From assembly GCF_963082655.1 (NCBI RefSeq), contig NC_081554.1, forward strand, positions 40,074,354-40,138,353: 64,000 nt of DNA, in the 5' to 3' direction. The notes under the pieces were generated by a model that saw nothing but the letters and a program-made list of their open reading frames with translations, had not been told where the DNA came from and did no database searches. The position numbers and the translations under genes are program-made. Of the stretch, positions 10,655-21,094 are shown piece after piece. The first letter of the stretch is position 1, and the number at the start of each line of letters is the position of its first letter. This DNA is from Stomoxys calcitrans. Taxonomy: Eukaryota; Arthropoda; Insecta; Diptera; Muscidae.

Positions 10655-11473
10655 GGTTAGGTTAGGTTTAAGTGGCAGTCTGTCATCATACGGACACTTA
10701 GACGTTTTCGTCCATTGTGATGCCACAGGAACAGAAAAAGGAAGATGCCTTCTAGTTCCTACCGTTGAACCAACCAGATCGCTTTAAAAAGCTCAATAAT
10801 TTGCGAATGTTCACATCCGCTAAATCAGACAGGTTCTCAAAGAAATGAGAACCTAAAGTGGAACTCCTTCTGACTGCTAGTGCGGGACACTCACACAAAA
10901 GTCTATGTTCTATAGTCTCTACTTCTTCGATGTCCTGTCAGCTTCTGCAAAAGTCGTTGCTGGCAACCTTAAGCATGTTTTCCGACTAGGCAGTAACCTG
11001 TCATGACGGACACAATGACTGAGACGTCTGTTCTAGCCAGTGAAAGCAAAGCAGTGGACCTCTTCAAGTCTAGATTAGGCCACATAGTTTTGGAATGCTC
11101 ACAGTCCCCTCTTTCATTCGTTGTCCTTCGGGCCTGGTCCTGAAAACTTAACGTACATGTCGCTAGAGTCATACCCACAGATTCCAGTACCCCTGGAATG
11201 TGTAGGGTAGTTCCTTGTCTTACAAGCTCTGGTCTTAAGAGATCTGGCGACATTCGAGGGTGGTTTTTGTGTTCAGAAATACGTTGTCCAGGGATTTAAT
11301 GGCTGCCTGGCTGTCTGAGAAGCTATTTAGGCCATTCGTCGTTATGACATTATATCTTAGCCACTCCAAAACCTCCTTAATTGCAAGGACCTCCGCTTGA
11401 TACATACTGCAGTGGTCGGGTAACCTTTTCGATATGACCAATTCTAAATCTTAAGAGTACACTCCAAAACTCA
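10655..11473 (-). pseudogene. LOA-A LINE 3' end with RNase H fragment
   Basis: Minus-strand reading gives VISKRLPDHCSMYQAEVLAI and FSDSQAAIKSLDNVFLNTK (11441-11250), the Glu and second Asp regions of an RNase H domain. It continues as RQGTTLHIPGVLESVG and WPNLDLKRSTALLSLARTDV. It is truncated at the 5' side at about 11473, where a SINE1 abuts. The 3' terminus at 10655-10670 is AAACCTAACCTAACC in sense orientation, the same tail as at 24920 and 57360. In LOA- and I-type LINEs the RNase H follows the reverse transcriptase. Frameshifts break the reading. Confidence 0.75.
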
Positions 11474-11712
11474 CTCCTAATGCTGGCGACATTTGTGAGG
11501 AACTATGCCATTTCAGAAAATGGTATGGCAGTCATGTAAAAACATCTTCCCAAAGAGCTGTCGCATTGCGGCACGCCGTTAGGACTCGGCTATAAAAAGG
11601 AGGCCCCTTATGATTGAGCACAAAACTTTAATCGGACAGCACTCATTGATTTGTGAGAAGTTTGTCCCTGTTCCTTAATGGAATATTATGGGCAAATTTG
11701 CAAATACGAATT
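11474..11712 (+). repeat. SINE1 copy, 5' truncated
   Basis: Begins at CTCCTAATGCTGGCGACATT and keeps TGTCGCATTGCGGCACGCC, GGACTCGGCTATAAAAAGG and the 3' terminus ATGGGCAAATTTGCA. The tRNA-like head is missing and a roughly 40-bp partial duplication follows CTATGCCATT. Confidence 0.8.
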
Positions 11713-12887
11713 TCTATGAAATTAAAAATTTTTATAAATTTTTCTAAATAATTGCAAACCTAAGCTCTTTCCCCATTGATGTTAAACTTTCCCTACAAAT
11801 TGGAACTTTATCTTTATATTAGCCCCTTCAGTAACTGATAATTCTAAAGCAAATATCCAACAAATGATCGCTGGTCCTTCATTACCGCTGTTTAGTGTTG
11901 TCCGCCACAATCAACTCTCGACCTTCTTAATTTTGCTATGTTAACAGACAAAAGAGCGGCTGGAAAAACCCCCTGTCCGAATGAAGAAAAAGAAAAGTGC
12001 CGCATGCATCATTGTTAACAAAACAGCATGGAATCATGTTATTCTTTGCCGCCAGCACTACGGTACCATGTATCATTCACTTCTTGAATACAATTTGATT
12101 CTGTCTCTGTTTGTTGCTGTCCATGATGACGAATAAATGTTTGCCTCATGCCATTGTGGCAAGAGACATGTTATCATTGGCTTTCCAAAACGAAGGTATT
12201 CGATGATGTGATCAATTATTCAATATTTTACTATCCCAGCAGTAACAGCAACAGCAGCAGCAGCAGCAGCTTACCCTACCAAGCTCTCCTTAATAATTCA
12301 GATTGGTTCCAAGTCCAACAACGATCCAGCGGGTGATTAATGACTCACCCGACACAAAAACAAAAAAACACACACGTCGATCTTGCGAGAATATAACGAC
12401 AATAGCTTCAGCAAAGATCTCTTAAAGCAGACAAAAGCCAACATTATGAGATGCCGTTTTTAATTTTTATTAAATCTCTATTTTATCACTTATTTCTCGT
12501 ATAAGTCAGCCATGATAACGAAACACAGCGTGACTCCCATTCAGTTCTTGTTTTCGCTTTTCTTGTGAATTCACTCATGTTGTAAAAGAGGGATTAGGGT
12601 AAGACCCTTCTTGTGGTATGTGAGAGGCGTTGCTAATGTTTCTTACAAATTTAATGTTTGTAAAGTGAATTTGTCTTTCTGTTCAACATCATTTCGTCAT
12701 TAAGCATGTGGTAGTGGGAGAAATTTCAGTAAAGCTTTTAAACAGCTTAATTACATTTTAGTTTTATTGAACATTTTATGTAAAATTTTCTTTTTGTTTT
12801 GGGGAAGCGGTTATTTTTTTTCTTCTTAATTAATAGGGAATATAGGTATATAACAAACTCGTGCAAAGGTGGCATAATTGGGAACAA
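11713..12887. other. Unassigned AT-rich stretch
   Basis: No gene or transposon signature was recognised. It holds one short trinucleotide repeat (12238-12270). A short open frame that runs through that repeat into poly-Ser has no other support. Confidence 0.4.
12238..12270 (+). repeat. Short imperfect (CAG)n microsatellite
   Basis: Roughly eleven CAG-like triplets interrupted by TAA and CAA. Too short and isolated to imply a coding polyglutamine tract. Confidence 0.85.
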
Positions 12888-13180
12888 ATACAAATTTTGC
12901 CCATGATAATTCCACTAAAGAACAGGGACAAACTTCTCACATATCAATGAATACATTCCGATTCAAGTTTTAAGCTCAATGACAAGGGGCCTCCTTTTTA
13001 TAGCCGAGACCGAACGGCGTGCCGCATTGCGACACCTCTTTGGAGAGAAGTTTTACATGGCATAGTACCTCACAAATGTTGCCAGAATCAGGAGGGGAAA
13101 ACCACCGCTGAACATTTTTTCTGATGGTCTCGCCTGAATTCGAACCCAGGCGTTCAGCGTCATATGCGGACAAACAACTA
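12888..13180 (-). repeat. SINE1 copy, minus strand
   Basis: The reverse complement carries the B-box segment GGGTTCGAATTCAGGCGAGA, the block AATGTTCAGCGGTGG, GAGGTGTCGCAATGCGGCAC, TCGGCTATAAAAAGGAGG and the 3' end CATGGGCAAAATTTG. The A-box half is missing. It sits head-to-head with the plus-strand R2rep that starts at about 13183. Confidence 0.8.
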
Positions 13181-13182
13181 AA

Positions 13183-13603
13183 ACAAAAGTAACAAGTCCC
13201 ATGCCGGGATAACTATGAGCACCACACAGGCTGGAACTTTGAGGCCCGATCTGTGAGGTGTTCATTGTTATCGCGTGAAAATTTGCTGCGAGCTAACGGG
13301 CGCTTCCACAGGTTGCGGATAGTGGAATGCTCTATACGGAGTAGCTACAATTGCGGTCGCGGGTAATCAGCGGTATCGAGTGGAGAGTCTCAGTGAGAGG
13401 CCGGCCTAAATACTGACCGCCTATGATGCTCGATGTGACAAGGCGAGTTATTGGCGCCTTTAAATAATCAATGGCCACTATGTTCCCGCGGCGATCGGTC
13501 CTTTGGAACGAAACGAGCTTGCTCACCTATGGGTGCTAGACGAGGATCGCTACCTCCACATAGAGACATGTGGCTACAACAACAACAAAAGCAACAAGTC
13601 AAG
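13183..13603 (+). repeat. R2rep copy 2
   Basis: About 420 bp, sharing with 29505-29929 the blocks GGAACTTTGAG, CGGAGTAGC, GTGGAGAGTCTCAGTGAGAG, GGCGAGTTATTGGCG, CGGCGATCG and GAACGAGCTTGCTC, and ending GTGGCTACAACAACAACAAA. The (CAA)n tail marks the 3' end and is compatible with a retrotransposed element. Confidence 0.7.
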
Positions 13604-13613
13604 AGGTATAAAG

Positions 13614-13850
13614 TTCGACCGGGTCAAACTTTGGATACCCACCATCTCGGGTTCATGTGTAAACTTCCTTTCGTCATAATTTATGCATCGATAGCAGCTT
13701 CATTGAAATATGGTCTGATTTGGACCAAATTCGGCACGGACATTGGGGGTTCTAATAAATACAAGACGATGTTCAATATTGGTCTTCTTGGCAGCTATGT
13801 CCAAAAAAAGACCGATCTGAACCAGAGGACACGGAAGTCAAAAACTCTAG
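13614..13850 (+). repeat. mini-A 5' fragment
   Basis: Begins with a diverged family end (TAAAGTTCGACCGGGTCAAA, then ACCCACCATC) and about one and a half degraded units, ending before the LOA-B 3' tail. Confidence 0.6.
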
Positions 13851-13852
13851 GT

Positions 13853-14276
13853 TAGGTTACGTTGGGTTAGGTTAGGTTGAAAAGAGGGTACGGATATTAA
13901 TCCGCCCCATGCCACTATGGACATAAACCTAAGCCAGTAATCGGCTTGTTGTGCGCTCTAAAAAATATAAAGTAACCTATAAAAAGAAAATTTTAAGTTA
14001 GGAGTTCCGTGCTTCTTACAAAATCCTCAATTTTTTTCCATCCACGTGAGCTCGTAGCCCTATGTGTCCCGTTATGATACCGAAAACTATACTGACCTCC
14101 TTATTACTTCCTTTCAGTAATAGCCTCGTCCTCTCACGAACCGGATCTCCCAATAGGATTTCCGCCGTCTTACCGACTGTTTTTTGCGCACAACAAGCCG
14201 ATTACTGGCTTTGGTTTATGTCCACTATGACATGGGGCGGATTTATATCTACACCCTCTTTTCAACCTAACCTACC
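13853..14276. repeat. Inverted pair of LOA-B 3' termini
   Basis: Two roughly 90-bp arms, 13867-13962 (minus sense) and 14188-14275 (plus sense), share GCGCACAACAAGCCGATTAC, ACTGGCTT(T/A)GGTTTATGTCC, ATGGGGCGGAT and ACCCTCTTTTCAACCTAACC. About 225 bp of LINE-derived sequence separates them. One arm is the true tail of the minus-strand element; the other is inserted or copied in the opposite direction. Confidence 0.8.
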
Positions 14277-15057
14277 GACTGTTTCGCTGTTTCACAGTAT
14301 TACATGCGCATTCATCGCCCACGCCCTTAACTCGGACTGCGTCGACCCGAAAGGCTTCGGGTTAACCAAGTTTATTGACGGCAGTCCTATGGCCTTCACC
14401 GCTGAATAATATGACCTTTCATTCCACTTACTCCGTTATGGCCCGGCACACATCCTCAGAGAAGGCGTCAATCTTCTTCTTACATTCCAAGATTGTTCGT
14501 AATCTTACCGCCTGGTTGTTATTGCCCTTATGGCCATTTTACTGTCCGTAAAGATGTTTACACTCGACATCCTCGCGTGAACACCACATAACCTCACGCA
14601 TTCCGTGACCGCTCGGATCTCCACCTGCAGTACTGTATTATGGTCAGGCAGTCTCAAACAGATTTTGGGTTCTTAATGTAGACCCTCAGGTCCACTCTGT
14701 CCTCTAGCATTGATCCATCCATGTAACATGGCAATACTAGGTTTCCATCAGTCCAAGACTGTGCCGCTGGCAGCAGTGCCTCGCACTCGACCTCAGGTAT
14801 CGTCTTAGGTATCCGGTCGGAAACCTCTTCCCTTCATTCCCGGTTTTCTATCGGATATCTAGAATACTCTCCAGTGCACTAGTGGGCGTGGTCCTCATCG
14901 CTACGCCTATGACAAGACAACATGTTGAAATTACTGATGCGTAAGTAAGTATTGGTCTAATCACTCTCCTGTAGAGCCAGTGGACTATCCTCGGAATAGT
15001 GACCAACATCTGTGAGCCTTCTCAGTACGCTCCTGAATGTGATAGTTCCACTAAAGT

Positions 15058-15083
15058 GCAATTCCTTTTGGGGCAACCCAATA
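15058..15083. mobile_element. Solo terminal repeat of the mariner-type MITE
   Basis: GCAATTCCTTTTGGGGCAAC plus CCAATA matches one MITE terminus with two changes. It is followed by TAACATC, which is native LOA-B sequence. The rest of the MITE and neighbouring LINE sequence, including the YADD codons, are missing, so this is a deletion scar. Confidence 0.7.
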
Positions 15084-15984
15084 ACATCACCTGCATCGCC
15101 GACGGCTTCACCATCCGTAATAGGTCATTTATGGTGGTCACCCATAGGGGTGGCGATAAAATGCCCCTCTGTGGCGTGCCCTGTGCACACAATTTATCCA
15201 CCTGTTCCTTAGCATCTGGTTTATCCATTCTCTAAGGACCGGGTCCACCTGGTACTGGTCTAAGGATTGGATCAGTCTGTCGGTCTGCACATTGTTAAAA
15301 GCCCCCCCCCTCCCCGGAGCTGGCCGTGGATTCGGAGCTGGCCGTGCTATTCTTAACATAATGTAACGATGGTCTGACAAGGAATGCTCCATGGAGACCC
15401 TCCAATTCTGAACCTAGTCGATTATATTTTTTGAACATATTGTCACATCTAAAACCTCCTCCCCAATCATGTTAACAAAGCTGGCGTTACCAATATTAAG
15501 TGTTATTAGGTCGTTAGTATTCAAGAATTCTGCCGGGGGCTGGTCCCGCTTAACTACACCACGAAATCTGGTGAGAGTTCGCATCGCACCCTCGTTCCCT
15601 GTCTGTTTTGCTTTCCTCACCAGCCGTTGGAGCTCCGACGTGGGTAGCAATGTCGGAGAGTCGAAAGGCAGATAAAGTGATGCCAGGTATGCTCCACCGT
15701 CTCCCTGTCTCACCTCTGTTGCATCTCTGGGGAAAATATATAAGTCAAATTTTTTTTGACAAATAACGCAGGTCCTCGGCCGAGTACCAGTGTTAGCATA
15801 GAATAATTGGTAGTTGATATGGTTCAGTCCAGAAACTTTGTTCCGGGTCGTCCATTGCTCTTGAATTAAGACAATATGAATCTTACCCTTGCTGATTTTC
15901 TCCATCAGAGCGTGTGTAGCAGTCTCGCTCCGGTGGAGGTTTATCTGGTTTACCTCAATCATTGGTCCTCCAGTAAATGGGCAT

Positions 15985-16480
15985 CTTGGGAGTAGGTGAT
16001 GATCTCATCGTCTGCTCCCTGTTCTTCAGACTGCATTGACTTTCCTGTCACTTCACTGTCTGATGTCATCGTTTTACGTTCTTTGCCTAGTCTAGTCTTC
16101 CGACTCTTTAATGAGTCGGTAATGGTTCCATCGCCGGGTACCGGTTCGTTAGGCTGTATTGAATTTTCATTCCCCGTACTGCCTGATGTTTCAGTACTAG
16201 GACCTTTGCCAATCTTAGTCCTTTAAATCTTAAGTAAATGGGCTTCTTGGGCGTAGGCGATGACACCATCATTGGCTCCCTGTTCGTTGGGTTGCATTGA
16301 GACTCCTGTCGCTGCGCTGCCTAATGTTTCAATATTAGGATCTTTACCTATGCCAGTATTCCGAATCTTGATGTCGGTGATGGGTCCGTCGTAGGGTCCC
16401 TGTTTGTTAGGCTGTGTTGGGTCTCTCGCCACTGCACTGCCTGATATTTTAGTATTAGGATCTTGGCTTATCCTGGTCTT
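15985..16480 (-). repeat. Four ~40-residue repeats in LOA-B ORF1 C-terminus
   Basis: Four diverged units spaced about 115-140 bp apart. In protein terms each resembles GSAxxxxxQPNxQGxxDGxI followed by KxRxTxIGKDPN. Landmarks on plus are CTCCCTGTTC or TCCCTGTTTG, then TTAGG(C/T)TG and CACTGCC(T)GATGTTT-like blocks. Confidence 0.75.
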
Positions 16481-17136
16481 TCCAATATTGAGAGCGGCTG
16501 TGATTATCTCATTGTCAGTAGTCTTCCAAATCTTGAAAAAGACAGCTTTGCTCCCGTAGTGCGTCATGCCTTTAGTCTTAGCCAAACTCGTGACGGAGAT
16601 CAATGCCAACCACAAGGAGAGTTCCTTCCTCCTTTTCCTCCCTGTGGAAGACCTCCCACTTCTCTGCGACTAAACTTTGGTTTTGCTTGCCCAAGAATCC
16701 CAACATGCGTTCCGTTGCAAATTTACTGTCTCACCCCTTGATGAAGACCGTAGCCTTTGTGAGTTGGGGGATATCCAACTTTCTCACCAGGTCCAGCTTT
16801 GCGCCCTCCCAGGGAGCGTGAATATCTCTGACAAGCTATTTGACAGTATCAATACATTCCGACGACGCAAAACGCAAAGTAAAGATGTCCCCTCTATGCT
16901 CGCAGCTCATCATTTGTATGGGTGGACCATCTACAGAGTTCCACACATGTTCGAAAATACGATCGCTAACCAGATCCGCCACATAGGACCGATGATCTGG
17001 TGGAATCCTACCGGATGCACAGCCAATATTGATGGCTGCATAAGTCAGCTCATCTCTGTTGTGATTCCTTGCTTCTCTGGCGTAAGAGGGCGACTCTTTA
17101 CCATTCTCAGCAACCATCTTCCCCTTCCGTGATGGC

Positions 17137-17740
17137 TGTGGCGTCAGTTTGAAAGTCACAGTCCTCCATGAAGACTCAGGGGCCGTGTGCGCTTCCTTCG
17201 TTCCTGTTCCGACTTTGTCTACCTCTGCAGTACACTGTCTGGAGTCTCTATTGCGGGATGACTGGCTTGGTTTTCCCCAAGTACCTGAAAGCGGGGAGCT
17301 CTTTTTCTTCTTTAGCATTTTAGCAGTGTTATGCTCTTCGGGAGATCTGATTCTTTTTCCAGCTTCCGTAGAAGTGCTTGAAATGTCAGTTCTATCCCTT
17401 CCAGCATCCTGCACTTTCGCCCGATTGCGCGTGATGACTGTTGCCTCAGTTTGGAAGTCACAGTCCTCCATGAAGACTCAGAGGCCGTGCGCGCTTCCTT
17501 CGTTCCTGTTCCGACTTTGTCTACCTCCGCAGGACACTATCTGGAGTCTCTATTGCGGGATGGCTGGTTTGGTTTTCCTAGAGTACTTGAAAGCTGGGAG
17601 CTCTTTTTCTTCTTCAGCATTTTAGCAGTGTTATGCTCTTCGGGAGATTTGATTCTTTTTCCAGCTTCCGTAGAAGTGCTTGGAATGTCAGTTCTATCCC
17701 TTCCAGCATCCTGCACTTTCGCCCGATTGCACTTCTGGTA
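17137..17740 (-). repeat. 302-bp tandem duplication in LOA-B ORF1
   Basis: Units 17137-17438 and 17439-17740 are about 90% or more similar by eye and offset by 302 bp. Each encodes the same lysine-rich segment ending in MEDCDFQTEA. Since 302 is not divisible by three, the two units lie in different frames. Confidence 0.9.
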
Positions 17741-17847
17741 CATACTCCTCTGTCTTCATCGCCGTGCACTGGATCGCTTTTTCGGCAAACGCTCACTTCT
17801 GCCGTCATTCCGATGCCCTCATCTCTTGATTCGACTGCGAAGACTGT

Positions 17848-18160
17848 GGCCACCGTAGCGCAGAGGTTAGTATGTCCGCCTATGACGCTGAACGCCTGGG
17901 TTCGAATCCTGGCGAGACCATCAAAAAAAAAATGTTCAGCGGTGGTTTTCCCTCCTAATGCTGGCCACATTTGTGAGGTACTATGCCATATGAAACTTCT
18001 CTCCAAAGAGGTGTCGCAATGCGGCACGCCGTTCGGACTCGGCTATAAAAAGGAGGTCCCTTATAATTGAGCATAAAACTTAAATCGGACTGCACTCATT
18101 GATATGTGAGAAGTTTACCCCTGTTCCTTAGTGGAATGTTCATGGGCAAAATTTGCATTT
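17848..18160 (+). repeat. SINE1, most complete copy (tRNA-derived SINE)
   Basis: About 313 bp. The head is tRNA-like, with an A box TAGCGCAGAGG at 17856-17866 and a perfect B box GGTTCGAATCC at 17899-17909, the internal promoter of RNA polymerase III. An A-run is followed by the unrelated body GTTCAGCGGTGGTTTTCCC, GAGGTGTCGCAATGCGGCAC, CGGACTCGGCTATAAAAAGG and the terminus CATGGGCAAAATTTGCATTT. GACTGT occurs directly before it (17842-17847) and directly after (18161-18166), a possible short target duplication. It lies inside LOA-B ORF1, so it is younger than that LINE. Other copies: 664, 2993, 11474, 12888, 26518, 26672, 27128, 40437 and 48748. Confidence 0.85.
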
Positions 18161-18424
18161 GACTGTTTCATTGACACCGTCGCTGTCTGAATCCGAGTCT
18201 GAAACACCACCTTTACTTAAAGGCTGGAGACGAACTGTGCATCCCTCTGGTTAATCCGTCTCTTCCTCATTTATTAGTCTGACGACTAGTTGTGCGCTTG
18301 AAGCATTACTCTTGACTACAGGTGCCAAGGCACCCACACCTATAGGAGGGGAGGCCAATGCGCTACGGTCTGACGCCACCATCGCAGATTTAAAGTCTTT
18401 GGAGTCCATTTCTAGCCTACTCCA

Positions 18425-19527
18425 AAAGGCTTTAAATATTTTCGTAATAGGTAGTACCTATTCCGAGATAAGGTTATTTTTTCTTTGAGGAGCGAAATAA
18501 AAACACGTTTGCTCCACTCAACGGCTACAATACGATTTCGCATGCTAAGCTTACCAATGTGCGGTCATGAGTTCGCTTCTTCCCAAAGATTTGGTCTGTG
18601 CCCAACTTATGCACAATTGTACAATGGCCAAGTGAATAACTATTTCAGACTTCCACCATCACCTGCCACCACCTAACCTCATTAAAAAATATTTCTTTAA
18701 AAATAACCAAAAAAAAAAAAACATTGAGTCATTCTTTTTCTCCTTCATTTATTTCCAATTATTCAAAACAAATTGGAGAATTTTAACTACTAAAGTAAAT
18801 AAGTGGTGTGTAAAATGACAAAAGTTTAATTCACTTTTACACCATGGCCATTCAAGTCACTTGTCTTTATCCAAAGCAAACGACTGTGCAAGAAATGAGT
18901 CTTAGAGTGTTACAACTTTCTTTTGAAGGCATTTTTGTCACCAACATTGTGCCGCAGGGCGCTTGAAAACTTTGCTTGGGAACTTCAACTATTTTTCACC
19001 TCTCTACTGGGCATCCAACATACAAAGCACCTACATCAACCCCTGTGGCCGTTCGTCCGTCCGTCTCACTGCCAGCTTTGCCGCCTTTGTCATTATCCGT
19101 CAATCCGTATCTCCACTCTGAGAACATGTCTTGATATTGGCTGGCTGTCTTTCCGTCTGTCTGTCTGTTTGATCTCCTTTTACTGACAATTGACAAATTC
19201 ATTGTTGATTTTTTGTTGTCAGTGTCACCCGGTTGTCAAACAAATTTTCTCCTCTGTTGATTTTTCTTTCTTGTAGCGGGAGTTGTACCTTTAATGCTGG
19301 GTGTTTGATAGCCTTGCACCTTTTGCAAGTTTCTGGCTTTTTTATTCAGTTCAGTAAAGCACTTTGCTGGTAATGTAAATTTGCTAAAGGCGGATATTGA
19401 TAAATTACGTTAAAGACAAAGTGTTGCAAACTTATGTTTGGGCAAGATTTTTAAACAAAAAAAAACTTTTGCTTTCGAATGAAGCTATAAAAAGGAGTAG
19501 GTTTGGTAGAATGGGAGTAAAAGTTTT
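18425..19527. other. Unassigned stretch
   Basis: No gene or clear transposon. It contains an A-run near 18708-18720 and a small CCGTCCGTC / GTCTGTCTGT pyrimidine patch at about 19045-19170. Confidence 0.4.
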
Positions 19528-21017
19528 TATACCCTCCACCATAGGATGGGGGTATACTAATTTCGTCATTTTGTTTGTAACACATCGAAATATGCGTCTG
19601 AGACCCCATAAAGTATAAATTCTTGATCGTCTCAACGTTTTGAGTCGATCTAGCCATGTCCGTCCGTACGTTTGTCCGTCCGTCTGTCTGTCGAAAGCAC
19701 GCTAACTTTCGAAGGAGTATAGCTAGCCGCTTGAAATTTTGCACAAATACTTTTTATTAGTGTAGGTCGGTTGGGATTGCAAATAGGCCACATCGGTCCA
19801 TGTTTTGATATAGCTGCCATAAAAACCGATCTTGTGTCTTGATTTCTTGAGCCTCTAGATGGCGCAATTCTCGTCCGATTTGACTGAAATTTTGCACGTA
19901 GTGTTCTGGTAGCACTTCCAACAACTACACTAAGTATGGTTTAAATCGGTCCATGTTTTGATATAGCTGCCATATAAATCGATCTTCGGTCTTGACTTCT
20001 TAAGCCTCTAGAGGGCGCAATTCTCGTCCGATTTAACTGAAATTTTGCACGTAGTGTTTTGGTATCACTTCCAACAACTACGCCATGTATGGTTTTAATC
20101 GGTCCATGTTTTGATATAGCTTCCATATAAACCGATCTTGGGTCTTGACTTCTTGAGCCTCTAGAGGGCGCAATTCTCTTCCGATTTAACTGAAATTTTG
20201 CACGTAGTGTTCTGGTAGCACTTCCAACAACTACGCTAAGTATGATTCAAATCGGTTTATAATCTGGTATAGCTGCCATATAAACCGATCTTGGGTCTTG
20301 ACTTCTTGAGCCTCTAGAGGGCAAAATTCTCATCCGATTTGGCTGAAATTTTGCACAAGGTGTTTTGTTATGACTTCCACTAACTGTGCTAAGTATGGCG
20401 TAAATCGGTGTAGAACCTGATATAGCTGCCATATAAACCGATCGGGGATTTTGACTTCTTGAGCCTCTAGAGGGCGCAATTCTCATCCGATTTGGCTGAA
20501 ATTTTGCATTAGGTGTTTTGTTATGACTTCCAATAATTGTGCTAAGTATGGCGTAAATCGGTATAGAACCTGATATAGCTGCCATATAAACCGATCTGGG
20601 ATTTTGACTTCTTGAGCCTCTAGAGGGCGGAATTCTCATCCGATTTGGCAGAAATTTGGTACAACGGCTTCTCTTATGACTTTCAACATACGTGTCTAAT
20701 ATGGTCGGAATCGATCAATAGCGTGATATAGCTCCCATATAATCCTATCTCCCGATTTTCCTTCTTGAGCCTCTACGAGGCGCAACTCTTATCCGAATGA
20801 ACTGAAATATTACACAGTGACTTCTATAACGTTCAGCATTCATTTATGGTTCGAATCGGACTACAACTTGATATAGCTCCAATAGCATGACAGTTCTTAT
20901 TCAATGTTCTATGTTTGTCTAAAAAGAGATACCGCGCATAGAACTCGACAAATGCGACCAATGGTGGAGGGTATATAAGATTCGGCCCGGCCGAACTTAG
21001 CACGCTCTTACTTGTTT
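19528..21017 (-). repeat. mini-A element with ends and six-unit core
   Basis: On plus it begins TATACCCTCCACCATAGGAT followed by GGGGGTATACTAATTTCGTC, passes a TATAAA/CGTCCGTCTGTCTGTCG segment, then six core units of about 153 bp (GCCTCTA at 19851, 20003, 20157, 20310, 20463 and 20616), and ends GGTGGAGGGTATATAAGATT with CGGCCCGGCCGAACTTAGCA. The two ends share an inverted CCTCCACCAT / ATGGTGGAGG. The (TA) and (GTCY) microsatellite-like patches are features described for mini-me/DINE-1-type non-autonomous helitron-related elements in flies. No coding capacity. Confidence 0.8.
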
Positions 21018-21094
21018 TTAATTATCTTTAGCATGGAGTTTTATTGGGATTATGAAGTAATCTTTACTTGAAAACTTTGGTATGACTTATTATA

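Larger units (their letters stand above)
13853..15962 (-). pseudogene. LOA-B LINE ORF2 remnant and 3' end
   Basis: ORF2 starts at 15962 with MIEVNQINLHRSETATHALM, the typical beginning of an endonuclease domain, followed by IHIVLIQEQWTT; it is readable to about 15414. SLSDHRYIMLRI, the end of the endonuclease, is at about 15385. The linker and first half of the reverse transcriptase are deleted: the next block is GAFNNVQTDRLIQSLDQYQ (palm motif A region), then GTPQRGILSPPLWVTTIND at about 15180-15120. The YADD box is lost at a MITE scar (15058-15083). The thumb, a decayed RNase H (YMDGSMLEDRV near 14720, IFTDSKMAIRAI near 14560) and a 3' region follow. The tail at 13853-13880 is a run of AACCT units in sense orientation. 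It directly follows ORF1. Confidence 0.8.
15959..18409 (-). pseudogene. LOA-B LINE ORF1 remnant, interrupted by a SINE
   Basis: The putative ATG is at 18409-18407, reading MDSKDFKSAMVASDRSALAS. ORF1 proteins of this class bind the RNA intermediate. The ORF is interrupted by SINE1 at 17848-18160. Downstream is a lysine/serine-rich region that is duplicated (17137-17740), then a more conserved region from about 17050 to 16836 (YAAINIGCASGRIPPDHRSY). The C-terminus consists of four roughly 40-residue repeats (15985-16480). The reading ends AHLLEDQ with a TGA at 15961-15959, which overlaps the ORF2 ATG as ATGA. That overlap is a normal coupling arrangement in two-ORF LINEs. Frameshifts and stops are present; the reading is pieced together. 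Confidence 0.7.

Noticed and set aside
12148..12336. Coding polyserine/polyglutamine tract
   Set aside because: Only a short CAG microsatellite without surrounding coding signal.
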